DNA of 64,000 bases from Gimesia sp. (GTDB taxonomy: Bacteria > Planctomycetota > Planctomycetia > Planctomycetales > Planctomycetaceae), in assembly GCF_040219335.1 (NCBI RefSeq), contig NZ_JAVJSQ010000014.1, forward strand, positions 219,836 through 283,835. Reading direction: 5' to 3'. This document shows, in pieces, positions 52,285 through 61,050 of this stretch; within the stretch, counting starts at the first letter, position 1, and the number at the start of each line of letters is the position of its first letter. The translations under genes were made by a program, and so were the position numbers. A model generated the notes under the pieces. It searched no databases. It saw only the letters and a list, made by a program, of their open reading frames with translations, and had not been told where the DNA came from.

Positions 52285-52645
52285 GTACATTCTCCCTTTT
52301 GATTCCGGTTGAACTGCGACATTAAGGTGCACCGTCACTCCAGTATCCTGCCTGCGGGCTCAAATCTCAAGATTGCTTCGTATGGCAAGGAGTTCTCCGA
52401 AAAAACTGCTCAGTTTTGTTGCATTTCCCTCTATTATTACAGTGTTTCCTGCCCATTCAGGCAGTCTCTGCCGGAGCGCACCTGCAATACCGCGATAACC
52501 GAATCATTCCGAACAATCGATAAAGTTTCGCGTCTGCCCCAGCCGATCATCCTTAGGTACAGGCGATTGTACGACTGATGAACAGCTTCATCAGAATGGT
52601 GGTGACCATGGATGGTCACGCTTTAATGGGGGGAGGATACCACGA
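52285..52645. other. Divergent intergenic region with two palindromes
   Basis: A 361-bp gap between the FG-GAP gene and the lipoprotein gene. The only structured part is a pair of perfect 8-bp hairpins at 52575-52619, given separately. No RNA family or clear promoter is recognised. Confidence 0.5.
52575..52619. promoter_or_regulatory. Two adjacent palindromes upstream of a lipoprotein gene
   Basis: First: CTGATGAA (52575-52582), 4-nt loop, TTCATCAG (52587-52594). Second: GTGACCAT (52602-52609), 2-nt centre, ATGGTCAC (52612-52619). Both are perfect and lie 27-71 bp before the start codon. The second has the form of a dyad operator; the first could be an mRNA hairpin. Confidence 0.5.
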
Positions 52646-53086
52646 ATGCGCGCAGCATTTGTCTGCATCGTCCTGGCACAGCCAATCCTGTTTTGCTCAG
52701 GTTGTCAGTGTTTCAGGGCCAGCAATCTCTATTATAACCTGATCGACGATGTCAGTGACACGCAGCTGTATGCGGATCGATTCTACCGTCCCACCTGGGA
52801 CCTGACTCGCATCGGCAAGCCAGACTGGTGTCGCTCGCGATTCAACCGCTGGTGGTGCAAATGCTGCTCTGACTGCCGACCGGAATACTACTACTCTGCT
52901 GAGGCCCGCACGGAATACAGCCGTCCTCAGCAGGACATCAGTGACGAATCGGTCGATGACCTGGTCCCTCTTCCTGAGCCAGCCACGTTTGTGCCCCCCG
53001 ATCCCTACCCCAATGGAATCGACAGCACGCCCGTGGCAGAGGATGGCCCCGAGTTAGCCCCCGCCGCAAGTGCGCCCGTTGACTGA
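52646..53086 (+). CDS. Hypothetical lipoprotein, Cys-rich
   Basis: A 146-residue protein with a lipoprotein signal peptide (lipobox CSGC, about residue 20). The mature part has a Trp/Arg/Cys-rich stretch (RSRFNRWWCKCCSDCRPEYYY) and a Pro/Asp/Glu-rich tail. A strong GGGGGGAGG ribosome site precedes the ATG. The family is not recognised. It is followed 71 bp later by a secreted protein gene, so an operon is possible. Confidence 0.8.
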   Translation: MRAAFVCIVLAQPILFCSGCQCFRASNLYYNLIDDVSDTQLYADRFYRPTWDLTRIGKPDWCRSRFNRWWCKCCSDCRPEYYYSAEARTEYSRPQQDISDESVDDLVPLPEPATFVPPDPYPNGIDSTPVAEDGPELAPAASAPVD

Positions 53087-53157
53087 CATGTTCAGTCTGA
53101 ATCCAGCGCAAAACCAGACCCATAATCAGCGGACAGCGGAAAGAGACAGGTCACACT

Positions 53158-54279
53158 ATGATCAAAATGGACAAGACACAATTCATACAGCGACTGACGA
53201 TTCTGGTACTGACCGTAACAACCAGCATCACAGTTCCTGCTGCATTTGTCTCCGCCCAGGATACACCCGCCAACCAACGCGATGGCCAGAGCCCGGCCCT
53301 GACGAAGTCAGCTGCCGATCAATATCTGTTAAAGGACGATGATCGGCAGCTGACTGAATTCGAACGGGAAAACCGCAGACAGGACGAACCTCTGCCCATT
53401 CCCAGCGAAGAAGAACTGATTCAAGAATTAGCCAAGGGATCCTCGACCCGCAGTGCCCGGAAAGCCTGCCTGGCCAGTCTGCCCCTGGATAAGATGACGC
53501 CCGCCAACCGTACAAATGCCGAATACGTGCTGAAAGACATCAGCATGTTTCGCACACTGCCTAAGATCCACCTGGACGTGAACCACTCGGCGTACGCGTA
53601 TTTCATCGCCCACCCCGATGTGGTCGTAAGTATCTGGCGACAGATGCAGCTTTCCGAATTCAAGATGTGGCAAACCGGCCCGTATTCGTATGAAGTCGAT
53701 GCCGGCGATGGCACAGTGGGTACGCTGGATGTCATTTATCAGACCCCTGCCGAGTCGATCGTAGTCTGCTCGGGAGTCTATAAAAGTCCGTTGCTTGCCA
53801 AACCAATTTCAGCCAGAGCCCTGCTCCATCTGCAGACCGAATATTATCCGGGCAAGGATGAAAAGCGGGATTCCATCTCACATCAGGTGACGATGTATGT
53901 TTCGTTTCCTTCACAAACAGTGGAAGTTGCCGCCAAAATTCTGGCCCCGGTCAGTAATGCGATTCTGGACCGCAACTTCAAGGAAGTCTCCATCTTCCTG
54001 CACATGATGACGCTGGCCATGGAACGCCAGCCCGGCTGGGTCGAACGCCTGGCGGGTAACCTGGAAGGGGTCCTGCCCATCCGTCGTCCGCAGTTGCTCA
54101 AAGTAGCAGCCCGGGTCTACATCGATGGTAAACAGCGGGAGAACCCCGAAGCACTGCGGCGGCGTCTGCAGCGACCACAGCCGATCGATCCAGTCTCACA
54201 GACCAGCGGTCAGGCACCACGCAAGCTGTCCAGCGACCTGCAGGTTCAGCCGATCAGTCGAGCTCAAAGCCCGAATTAA
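53158..54279 (+). CDS. Secreted hypothetical protein
   Basis: A 373-residue protein with a signal peptide (to about residue 33). An acidic, polar stretch (about 35-110) precedes a probably globular domain (about 115-300) with IHLDVNHSAYAYFIAHPDVVVSIWRQMQL and MYVSFPSQTVEVAAKILAPV. The C-terminus is Gln/Pro-rich. No catalytic motif or known family recognised. A second ATG at codon 4 is an alternative start. Strong terminator follows. Confidence 0.8.
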   Translation: MIKMDKTQFIQRLTILVLTVTTSITVPAAFVSAQDTPANQRDGQSPALTKSAADQYLLKDDDRQLTEFERENRRQDEPLPIPSEEELIQELAKGSSTRSARKACLASLPLDKMTPANRTNAEYVLKDISMFRTLPKIHLDVNHSAYAYFIAHPDVVVSIWRQMQLSEFKMWQTGPYSYEVDAGDGTVGTLDVIYQTPAESIVVCSGVYKSPLLAKPISARALLHLQTEYYPGKDEKRDSISHQVTMYVSFPSQTVEVAAKILAPVSNAILDRNFKEVSIFLHMMTLAMERQPGWVERLAGNLEGVLPIRRPQLLKVAARVYIDGKQRENPEALRRRLQRPQPIDPVSQTSGQAPRKLSSDLQVQPISRAQSPN

Positions 54280-54287
54280 ATCAGCAT

Positions 54288-54327
54288 GTCCTCCGCGTGT
54301 TTAATACCGCGGAGGACGTCTTTTTTT
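54288..54327 (+). terminator. Rho-independent terminator after the secreted unknown gene
   Basis: GTCCTCCGCG (54288-54297) pairs with CGCGGAGGAC (54308-54317), 10-bp perfect stem and 10-nt loop, followed by seven T. The stop codon of the opposing membrane-protein gene lies in its loop. Confidence 0.92.
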
Positions 54328-54663
54328 ATTACGGGGCCTGAGTACAAAACCTATGATGCCGAAGAACAGCACCAGCGGAATCGCGACTTTGGGCCTGGTC
54401 GCGAACAAGACGATGGTCACCGCTACCGCCACGAACAGCCACGGAGGCACATTCGCCCAGGCCGCATCGCGATTCCTGGTCGGCAGTGCCAGCCAGAAGG
54501 CCAGCATCAGCAGCCCCACCCGCATGAAGGCGCCCGTGACAATATCCTGTTGCGCAAACAGGTCCTGCGCGGCGAACCAGTAGAGGTAGCCGGCGACTCC
54601 CAGGCAGGCCAGAGCGATAATGCCTACGAGGGTGCGGTTGATCGGAATTTTTTCACCAGCCAT
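54301..54663 (-). CDS. Hypothetical membrane protein
   Basis: A 120-residue protein with about four hydrophobic segments (RTLVGIIALACLGVAGYLYWFA; GAFMRVGLLMLAFWLALP; LFVAVAVTIVLFAT; AIPLVLFFGIIGFVL) and a basic C-terminus (RPRNKKRRPPRY). Start at 54663, 11 bp after the DUF58 stop, so co-transcribed with it. Function unknown; the pairing with DUF58 may reflect a membrane partner. Confidence 0.78.
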   Translation of the reverse strand: MAGEKIPINRTLVGIIALACLGVAGYLYWFAAQDLFAQQDIVTGAFMRVGLLMLAFWLALPTRNRDAAWANVPPWLFVAVAVTIVLFATRPKVAIPLVLFFGIIGFVLRPRNKKRRPPRY

Positions 54664-54674
54664 ACAATACTCGT

Positions 54675-55580
54675 CTACTTGCGTCCGGGGCGGGTGCGCT
54701 GATTGAGGAATGCCCCCAGCGCCAGATGATAGGGGTCGGTCGTGCGAAACTTGAGATAATCCACGTGCACCGAGCCGCACTGCCGGGCCAGTGTCGCACA
54801 GAATTCCTGGTACTGCTCCAGGTAGCGGGCCCGCAGCTGATGCGGGTCGACCAGTTGATGATGTCCCCGCAATTCGAGGCTGCGGAACTGGGTCGGCTTG
54901 CTGAAGGGGAACTCTTCCTCTTCCGGTGCAACAACCTGGAAGAGCAGTACTTCATGCCGATCGTGGCGGAGCTGTTTGAGGGTGGTGGTCAGTGCCTCGG
55001 GTTCATCGAAACAGTCGGAGATCAATACGACCAGACTGCGGCGTTTGATCAGCGGCTGCACTTCGGACAGGACGGTCGAGATCGCGGTTTCGTGTCGCGG
55101 TTTCGCATTCTCCAGGATCTCCAGCATCTGACCGAAGTTCTTCGGATTGGCTGAAGGCTGAATGAAGTCCCGGCGTTTGCTGTCGAAGGTGATCAAGCCC
55201 ACCGCGTCGCGCTGACTGAGCAGCAGGTAACCCAGTGCTGCCGCAAGTTGTTTCGCATAGTCGAACTTGCTGAGCGTCTTACCCGCATAAGCCATGCTGC
55301 CCGAACAGTCGAGCAGCAGGTAACAGCGGAGGTTCGTCTCTTCCTCGAATTCCTTGACGTAATACTTCCCGGTCTTGCCGTAGGCCCGCCAGTCGATGTG
55401 ACGGATTTCGTCGCCCGGGTAATACTGCCGATGCTCCACGAATTCAACGCTGGCTCCTTTGAAGGGACTTTTGTGCTGTCCCATCATGAAACCTTCCACG
55501 ACGAGCCGGGTGACAACATCGAGTTTGCCAAACCGGGCCAGCGCGGTGGGGTCTGAAAGTGGCGCGTCCTTTGACAGCAT
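54675..55580 (-). CDS. DUF58-domain protein with vWA-like fold
   Basis: A 301-residue DUF58 protein. The DUF58 core is GASVEFVEHRQYYPGDEIRHIDWRAYGKTGKYYVKEFEEE, followed by the metal-site motif DCSGSMAY and the vWA-like remainder (LVVLISDCFDE). DUF58 proteins usually work next to MoxR AAA+ ATPases, but no moxR is seen on either side here. The downstream membrane protein is its likely partner. Role unknown at the molecular level. Confidence 0.9.
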   Translation of the reverse strand: MLSKDAPLSDPTALARFGKLDVVTRLVVEGFMMGQHKSPFKGASVEFVEHRQYYPGDEIRHIDWRAYGKTGKYYVKEFEEETNLRCYLLLDCSGSMAYAGKTLSKFDYAKQLAAALGYLLLSQRDAVGLITFDSKRRDFIQPSANPKNFGQMLEILENAKPRHETAISTVLSEVQPLIKRRSLVVLISDCFDEPEALTTTLKQLRHDRHEVLLFQVVAPEEEEFPFSKPTQFRSLELRGHHQLVDPHQLRARYLEQYQEFCATLARQCGSVHVDYLKFRTTDPYHLALGAFLNQRTRPGRK

Positions 55581-55619
55581 ATCGTGAAGTTTCGTAACAA
55601 AGTAATCCGCAGGAAGACA

Positions 55620-55651
55620 GAAAGCACAGAGAGCATGCTCCCTGCGCTTTC
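55620..55651. repeat. 32-bp palindrome between DUF1080 and DUF58 genes
   Basis: A near-perfect 32-bp dyad centred on GAGCATGCTC, with two mismatched positions that can form wobble pairs in RNA. It lies 31 bp after the DUF1080 stop codon and 40 bp before the DUF58 start. Without a T-run it may be a weak terminator or an RNA-processing element. Confidence 0.6.
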
Positions 55652-55681
55652 CTATGGTATCAGGATTAATCTCTCAGATCA

Positions 55682-56383
55682 CTAATCCAGTTCTTTGATA
55701 AACACATTGCGAAAATAAAGTGTGTTGCCGTGGTTCTGCAACTCGATCTGACCGGTTTCGTAGATCGGCTTGTCCCGCTCCCAGTAGTTTTCCAGCGGAG
55801 TGTCGTCGACGACCAGTTTGCCGTTGAGCCAGACGCTGACTTTTTCACCGACCATTTTAATGCGGAAGGTGTTCCATTCGCCCACAGGGTTATCTGCGGT
55901 CAGCAGTGGTTTGCTGGGATTTTCTTTGTTGTTGTAGAGTCCGCCGGAACCGACGCCGCCTGCGGCTTTCACAGCCGGATCCCAGATCTGCACCTGTGGC
56001 GAACCACGCAGGTAGATACCGCTGTCGCCGTCTTTCTTGATCTTCCAGTCGACCAGCATTTCAAAGTCGCCGTAATCTTTGGCGGTGCACAGGCTCTGGC
56101 CTTTACCGTCGAAGACGATGATGCCATCCACGACCTTCCAGTGCTCGTTCATGCTCTCGTCAGCTTTTTTCTGTGCTTCGGCCAGTTCTTCAGGGCTCAT
56201 CTTGGCCCGAGTTTTGGGGTTGCCCACCAGGCCTTTCCAGCCGGTCAGGTCTTTGCCATTGAAGAGTTGCTTGAAACCTTCCGGAGGCTGATTCAGTTTA
56301 GCTTCTTCGGCTTCCGCCAGGTTGAGCGAAGTCACGGCCAGCAGCAGAGCCAGCAGCAATGTGGTGCGTTTCCAGGTGATCAT
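55682..56383 (-). CDS. Secreted DUF1080 protein (3-keto-disaccharide hydrolase family)
   Basis: A 233-residue protein with a signal peptide (to about LAEAEE). The DUF1080 domain shows GFKQLFNGKDLTGWKG, MLVDWKIKKDGDSGIYLRGSP, GEWNTFRIKMVGEKVSVWLNG and the closing IELQNHGNTLYFRNVFIKEL. The family includes glycoside hydrolases acting on 3-keto sugars. The ATG at 56381-56383 has GAAGG about 8 bp upstream; an ATG 15 bp earlier lacks a good ribosome site. Probably acts in the periplasm. Confidence 0.9.
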   Translation of the reverse strand: MITWKRTTLLLALLLAVTSLNLAEAEEAKLNQPPEGFKQLFNGKDLTGWKGLVGNPKTRAKMSPEELAEAQKKADESMNEHWKVVDGIIVFDGKGQSLCTAKDYGDFEMLVDWKIKKDGDSGIYLRGSPQVQIWDPAVKAAGGVGSGGLYNNKENPSKPLLTADNPVGEWNTFRIKMVGEKVSVWLNGKLVVDDTPLENYWERDKPIYETGQIELQNHGNTLYFRNVFIKELD

Positions 56384-56553
56384 AGTCGTAACCTTCATTC
56401 TGTTGTTAACCAGGGGGGAGTCCTATATGGGAACAGGACCGGTGGTATGAATCGTGAATTTCTTAATTATCGAAAGGAACTTCCCCGCTCGCAAGCCAGT
56501 CCTCCCCGATTTCGTTGCATTCGCATAAACTCCCTGCGGGGACAATTGTCGAT

Positions 56554-56582
56554 TTGCGATTGGTCTGCACCGCCATTAGAAT
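56554..56582 (+). promoter_or_regulatory. Promoter of the sulfatase at 56651, with dyad over the -10
   Basis: TTGCGA (56554-56559) and TAGAAT (56577-56582), 17 bp apart. An inverted repeat TTAGAAT (56576-56582) / ATTCTAA (56590-56596) covers the -10 box, a position where a repressor would block transcription. Confidence 0.55.
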
Positions 56583-56650
56583 AAATGGAATTCTAACCAG
56601 ACATCAATCATCCGATTCCCGCCTTTCCCGCTCTCAGAAGAAAGAACATC

Positions 56651-58126
56651 ATGAATCGCTGTCTTTACGCAATGCTCTGCCTGCTGCTGGTCTGTGTTTC
56701 AGTCACACCAGCGTCCGCTGCTCCGCAACAGAAAAACGTGCTTGTAATCGTGGTCGACGACCAGGGTTTTCAGGCCGGCTGTTACGGTAATAAAGTCATC
56801 AAAACGCCGGGCATCGACATGCTGGCCGAATCAGGAACCCGCTTCACCCGGGCCCACTGCACGACCGCCAGTTGTTCCGCCAGTCGTTCCGTGATCATGA
56901 CGGGCCTGTATAACCACGCGACCGGTCACTACGGACACGCTCACAGCTACAACCACTTCAGCACTTACACTACGGTGAAGTCGCTGCCCATCATTCTGGA
57001 AGAAGCCGGCTACCGGACCTGCTCAATCGGAAAATATCATCTGGCTCCCGAATACGTTTATCATTTCCAGGAGTATCGTAACCAAGGCATCCAGGGGAAT
57101 CGCAACTCCGCAAAGATGGCCGCGAACGCGAAAGAGTGGATCACCGAAGACGACGACCGTCCTTTCTTCCTCTACTATTGCAGCAGCGATCCCCACCGTG
57201 GCGGCGGCCCCGATGGTTACTCCAACTTCAATGACGATCCCGATCACTACCCCGGCGTGACGCCGATCACATACAAGCCCGAACAGATTGTCGTACCACC
57301 GTGGCTGCCCAATCACCAGGAAGTCAAAGAGGAACTGGCCGAGTACTACCAGGCGATTTCCCGTCTCGACCAGGGCGTAGTCTCGCTGATCAATACGCTC
57401 AAAGAGACCGGCCACTGGGAAGACACGCTGGTCATGTTCCTCAGCGATAACGGACCTCCGTTCCCCGGCGCAAAGACGAACCTTTATCAGCCGGGCATGA
57501 ACCTGCCACTGATCGTGCGGGATCCGACACAGGAAAAAAAGGGCATCACTACCGATGCCCTCGTCACCTGGGCCGACCTCGTGCCGACGATTCTGGATTA
57601 CTGTGAAGTCACTCCCAAGCCGGTTCCCCCGATCCGTCCCACCGAAAACAACGGCAAGCGGACCACAGGTCGTGGCAAACCCGTGCCTTACAAATTCCAC
57701 GGTCGCTCGTTCCGCAGTGCGTTGAGCAAAGAACACGCGCCCGACTACGACGAACATTACGCTTCACACACGTTCCATGAGATCACGATGTATTACCCGA
57801 TGCGGGTCATCATCAGCGGCAAGTACAAGTACATCTTCAACATCGCACACGAACTGCCCTACCCGTTCGCCTCCGATTTATATCGGTCCCCCACGTGGCA
57901 GGGCGTGCTCAAGCGGGGTGACAAGATGTACGGGCAGCGGACGGTCTACGCTTACCTGAACCGCCCCCGCCACGAACTGTACGATCTGGTCGCCGATCCC
58001 TACGAAGGCAAGAACCTGGCCTTCGAGCCGGAACACCAGGAAACGCTGGAAAAACTGCAGAAAAAGCTGAAAGCCTGGCAGGAAAAGACGAAGGATCCCT
58101 GGGTATTGAAGTGGGAATACGAGTAA
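56651..58126 (+). CDS. Secreted sulfatase, CSASR type
   Basis: A 491-residue sulfatase with a signal peptide (to about PASA). Metal-ligand segment [13 protein letters not shown]; the formylglycine site reads CSASR, with Ala in place of the usual Pro of CxPxR; IGKYHL and FLSDNGPP follow. Formylglycine formation on CxAxR sites is known. The C-terminal half fits heparan N-sulfatase-like (sulfamidase) members, but this is a guess. Transcribed away from the DUF1080 gene. Confidence 0.9.
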   Translation: MNRCLYAMLCLLLVCVSVTPASAAPQQKNVLVIVVDDQGFQAGCYGNKVIKTPGIDMLAESGTRFTRAHCTTASCSASRSVIMTGLYNHATGHYGHAHSYNHFSTYTTVKSLPIILEEAGYRTCSIGKYHLAPEYVYHFQEYRNQGIQGNRNSAKMAANAKEWITEDDDRPFFLYYCSSDPHRGGGPDGYSNFNDDPDHYPGVTPITYKPEQIVVPPWLPNHQEVKEELAEYYQAISRLDQGVVSLINTLKETGHWEDTLVMFLSDNGPPFPGAKTNLYQPGMNLPLIVRDPTQEKKGITTDALVTWADLVPTILDYCEVTPKPVPPIRPTENNGKRTTGRGKPVPYKFHGRSFRSALSKEHAPDYDEHYASHTFHEITMYYPMRVIISGKYKYIFNIAHELPYPFASDLYRSPTWQGVLKRGDKMYGQRTVYAYLNRPRHELYDLVADPYEGKNLAFEPEHQETLEKLQKKLKAWQEKTKDPWVLKWEYE

Positions 58127-58189
58127 TTTCCGGGCCAAAACCGGGGATTTTCACGGACTTCCCATCGTTTTTTGTGAAAATGAACAAAG

Positions 58190-58222
58190 TTACTCGACGT
58201 CAGCAGACGATGTGTCTATAAT
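58190..58222 (+). promoter_or_regulatory. Candidate promoter of the initiator tRNA gene
   Basis: A consensus TATAAT at 58217-58222 about 134 bp before the tRNA. The -35 is poor (TTACTC at 58190 is 21 bp away, TCGACG at 58194 is 17 bp away). An imperfect inverted repeat (GGTAACG ... CGTTACT) follows at about 58233-58252. Confidence 0.4.
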
Positions 58223-58355
58223 GCCCTCACTCGGTAACGATATTCCGTTACTGTAGTTAGGGCTTATAACTGGACAGACGCCGTTGAAAACCAGCGAAGT
58301 CAGTCTGTTCATCTGCTCTCAAATAAGCAATTTCAGTCCTTTACAGGACCCATAA

Positions 58356-58429
<74 letters not shown>

Positions 58430-58437
58430 CTTAGATA

Positions 58438-58479
58438 CCCCGATGCAGTGACATTGTCGCCGCATCGGGGTTTTCTTTT
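58438..58479 (+). terminator. Terminator of the initiator tRNA
   Basis: CCCCGATGC (58438-58446) pairs with GCATCGGGG (58462-58470), 9-bp stem and 15-nt loop, followed by TTTTCTTTT. This element is repeated after the beta-helix gene. Confidence 0.92.
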
Positions 58480-58482
58480 GCG
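58440..58482 (+). repeat. Direct repeat, left copy (tRNA terminator)
   Basis: 43 bp matched by 59891-59933 with three mismatches; the last 31 bp (58452-58482) are identical. Weaker similarity continues left into the tRNA 3' end (from about 58422). Confidence 0.9.
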
Positions 58483-58678
58483 CTGATCACCTGCGGGCCG
58501 TTCCAAATCTGGATGTCACTGTTGAATTGAGCCGGCTCTGATCGCTACTGACAATTTGTTTGACAACATGTTACGTCAGCATATACTCAATCCGACCTAT
58601 ACCTGTCTGGAGATTGCCTGCAATCTGCATAGCATTTTCAATTTATAAACGATCTCGCTGACCCATCATGAGGCCGCC

Positions 58679-59899
58679 ATGAATCGATTGAAGTCTGCTG
58701 AACTGACTCTGGTCCCTTACTTCCTGACGGCTTTACTGGCATTCATTCCGATTCATTCTGTGTCTGCTACATCAGCTGTTGGCATTGAAGTCCGTGTGAC
58801 GGACGATGATGAATTGCGACGCGCTGTCGCTAACGCGAAACCGGGGAGCACAATTCTCCTCGCTCCTGGTCAATATCGAGGCGGCTTGAGTTTTCAGAGG
58901 TTACGGGGTTCGGCGAAGCAACCGATAGTAATTTCGGCAGCAGACGCTCGTCAGCCTCCGGTGATCGCGGGCGGGAACACCTGCCTGCATCTCATTCAAC
59001 CAGAGCATGTAGAGCTGCGTAATCTCATTCTCCAGGGAGCCCGCGGCAATGGTCTGAACATTGACGATGGCGGCTCCAAAGACAAACCGGCACAGCACAT
59101 TGTGCTGCGTAACCTGACCGTCCAGAATATCGGCTCGAACGGCAACCAGGACGGGATCAAGCTGTCGGGCCTGGCTGATTTTAAGATTCAGAACTGCACT
59201 GTAAAACGCTGGGGACAAAAAGGCTCCGGCATCGACATGGTGGGTTGTCAGCGGGGAACGGTTTCCGGGTGCACGTTTCTTGAAGGAGACAAAATCTACG
59301 GAAACGGGGTGCAGATGAAAGGGGGCAGTCGCGACATCACCGTGAGCCGTTGTCGCTTTGACAATGCGGGCGGCCGGTCGATTAACATTGGGGGCAGCAC
59401 GGGTCTGGAATTCTTTCGTCCTGAGCCTGCGGGATTTGAAGCCCGCGATATCACCGTCGCGGACTGTACGTTCATTGGTTCCATGGCGGCGATTGCCTTT
59501 GTCGGTGTGGACGGAGCTCACGTGCATCACAATACCATTTATCGACCGACCAAATGGGTTTTGCGAATCCTGCAGGAAAACAGGCAGAGTTCATTCGTCC
59601 CTTCGCGCAAGGGCCGTTTCACCAACAACCTGATTGTGCTGCGTTCGAACGAAATCGGTGAAGTCGTCAACATTGGCTCCCAGACCGCCCCGGAAACATT
59701 CGAGTTCGCAGACAACTGGTGGTACTGCCTGGACCGCCCCAAGCGCACACGCCAACTGATACGGTTGCCCACACAGGAAACCGGCGGATCGTATGGCCAG
59801 GCCCCGAAGTTCAAGAACCTTCGTGGTGGTGATTTCTCGCTTCAGACAGACAGTCCTGTGAAGAATGCAGGGCCTCGACACATAGAAGCGCCGATGTAG
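58679..59899 (+). CDS. Secreted right-handed parallel beta-helix protein
   Basis: A 406-residue protein with a signal peptide (to about VSATS) and repeated beta-helix coils (AKPGSTILLAPGQYRGG; HVELRNLILQGARGNGLNIDDGG; DFKIQNCTVKRWGQKGSGIDMVGCQRGTVSGCTF; DITVSRCRFDNAGGRSINIGGS). It resembles pectate-lyase-like or polysaccharide lyase folds, probably acting on extracellular polysaccharide; a catalytic set is not identified. The final codons (GPRHIEAPM) are encoded inside the right copy of the direct repeat, so the natural end may have been altered by the duplication. Confidence 0.85.
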   Translation: MNRLKSAELTLVPYFLTALLAFIPIHSVSATSAVGIEVRVTDDDELRRAVANAKPGSTILLAPGQYRGGLSFQRLRGSAKQPIVISAADARQPPVIAGGNTCLHLIQPEHVELRNLILQGARGNGLNIDDGGSKDKPAQHIVLRNLTVQNIGSNGNQDGIKLSGLADFKIQNCTVKRWGQKGSGIDMVGCQRGTVSGCTFLEGDKIYGNGVQMKGGSRDITVSRCRFDNAGGRSINIGGSTGLEFFRPEPAGFEARDITVADCTFIGSMAAIAFVGVDGAHVHHNTIYRPTKWVLRILQENRQSSFVPSRKGRFTNNLIVLRSNEIGEVVNIGSQTAPETFEFADNWWYCLDRPKRTRQLIRLPTQETGGSYGQAPKFKNLRGGDFSLQTDSPVKNAGPRHIEAPM

Positions 59900-59933
59900 A
59901 GGCATTGTCGCCGCATCGGGGTTTTCTTTTGCG
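59891..59933 (+). repeat. Direct repeat, right copy, with terminator
   Basis: 40 of 43 positions match 58440-58482 and the last 31 bp (59903-59933) are identical. The copy overlaps the last three codons of the beta-helix gene and supplies its terminator: CCGATG (59891-59896) with the CATCGG part of the right arm, then T-rich tail. Confidence 0.9.
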
Positions 59934-60088
59934 ATACCGAATCGTTAGTATAAAGATGCCGCAACACTACAGACTCAAAAGCTCCGGTAATCTCCGGATC
60001 GACAGTCCGGTAGTCCCGTGGCAGCCAGTAATCAATGACTAGATCACTCGAAGGTTCCTATTAGAATATTTCGTTTGGGGTTATTTTA

Positions 60089-60117
60089 TTGATCAGTACA
60101 TAAGACTGGGCTACTAT
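60089..60117 (+). promoter_or_regulatory. Promoter of the nucleotidyltransferase module
   Basis: TTGATC (60089-60094) and TACTAT (60112-60117), exactly 17 bp apart, 57 bp before the first gene of the module. Confidence 0.6.
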
Positions 60118-60173
60118 CATTTTCGGCAGCATGAATCTTCCTATGTTTCTCGAGCTTAAGGAGAGTGATCAAC

Positions 60174-60404
60174 ATGAGTATCAGGCCACCGGTCGTAGAA
60201 GTCATCGACCCAGTACAGGTGGATGCTCTCAGAAAACAGACTCCGCAACAACGCTTGCTGATCGCTGCCGGTATGTGGGAAACAGCACGTGTTATGCTGC
60301 GGGGAACACTCATCCGGCAACACCCGGAATGGAGCGAAGACAGACTCGACCGGGAAATCGCCAGACGCATGTGTCATCGCGACATCAGATCACTCTATGA
60401 ATGA
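60174..60404 (+). CDS. Small helical protein, first gene of a nucleotidyltransferase module
   Basis: A 76-residue protein with TPQQRLLIAAGMWETARVMLRG and HPEWSEDRLDREIARRM. Small proteins of this form (an xxHPxWSExxxxxxxxR pattern) are, as I recall, often encoded just before nucleotidyltransferase genes; this is from memory, not from a search. Start at 60174 has AAGGAG about 10 bp upstream. It overlaps the next gene by 8 bp, so the two are translationally coupled. An antitoxin-like or partner role is a guess. Confidence 0.75.
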   Translation: MSIRPPVVEVIDPVQVDALRKQTPQQRLLIAAGMWETARVMLRGTLIRQHPEWSEDRLDREIARRMCHRDIRSLYE

Positions 60405-60978
60405 GTTCAAACCATATGAGCTGATGCAGTCAGTGGTCGATTTTCTGGAAAGGGAATCTGTTCCATACCGGATCGTCGGTTCCATGGCCAGTATTATCTA
60501 TGGCGAACCTCGTTTTACGAATGATGTCGACATACTCGTTGATTTTCCTGAAAGTAAGATTGACCCGCTTTGCCAGCAGTTTTCTCCACCAGACTATTAT
60601 GTATCTCCCGAGGCCGCTCGCGAGGCGATTGTTGCAAGAAAACAGTTTAATATCATACATCTTCCCTCCGGATTTAAAGCTGATCTCATTTTAACCACTG
60701 ATACCGAATTTGGTCGGTTGGATATCAGTCAGGGGCAACGTATCTCAAGTCAAGGATTCTTCGACGCCCTGTTTGCCTCACCTGAAAATGTTATCCTGAA
60801 GAAACTGATTTTCTTCCAGAGAGGTGGTTCTGACAAGCATTTACGTGACTGTGCAAGTATCCTGTTGGTTCAAGGATCTGAAATAGATCAAGAATATCTC
60901 CGCAACTGGTCAGAAAAGCTGGGAATAACTGGGGAATTGAAAATTGTGGTTGACCGTGTAGAGGAAGAACGGGAATAG
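60397..60978 (+). CDS. Nucleotidyltransferase-fold protein
   Basis: A 193-residue protein with the nucleotidyltransferase signature: GSMAS (G28, S29) followed by NDVDILVDF with the metal-binding D43 and D45. The third catalytic carboxylate may lie in ADLILTTDTEFG. LKKLIFFQRGGSDKHLRD resembles the C-terminal part of AbiEii-like or DUF6036 proteins. It may transfer a nucleotide to a protein or tRNA. Base composition is more AT-rich than its neighbours, which fits a mobile module. Confidence 0.85.
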   Translation: MNEFKPYELMQSVVDFLERESVPYRIVGSMASIIYGEPRFTNDVDILVDFPESKIDPLCQQFSPPDYYVSPEAAREAIVARKQFNIIHLPSGFKADLILTTDTEFGRLDISQGQRISSQGFFDALFASPENVILKKLIFFQRGGSDKHLRDCASILLVQGSEIDQEYLRNWSEKLGITGELKIVVDRVEEERE

Positions 60979-61050
60979 CAACATACGTTAAATTCCACTC
61001 TGCAATCTTTCTGGCCACGAGTTCGGCAAGTGAAACAGACAGCACCTGCA

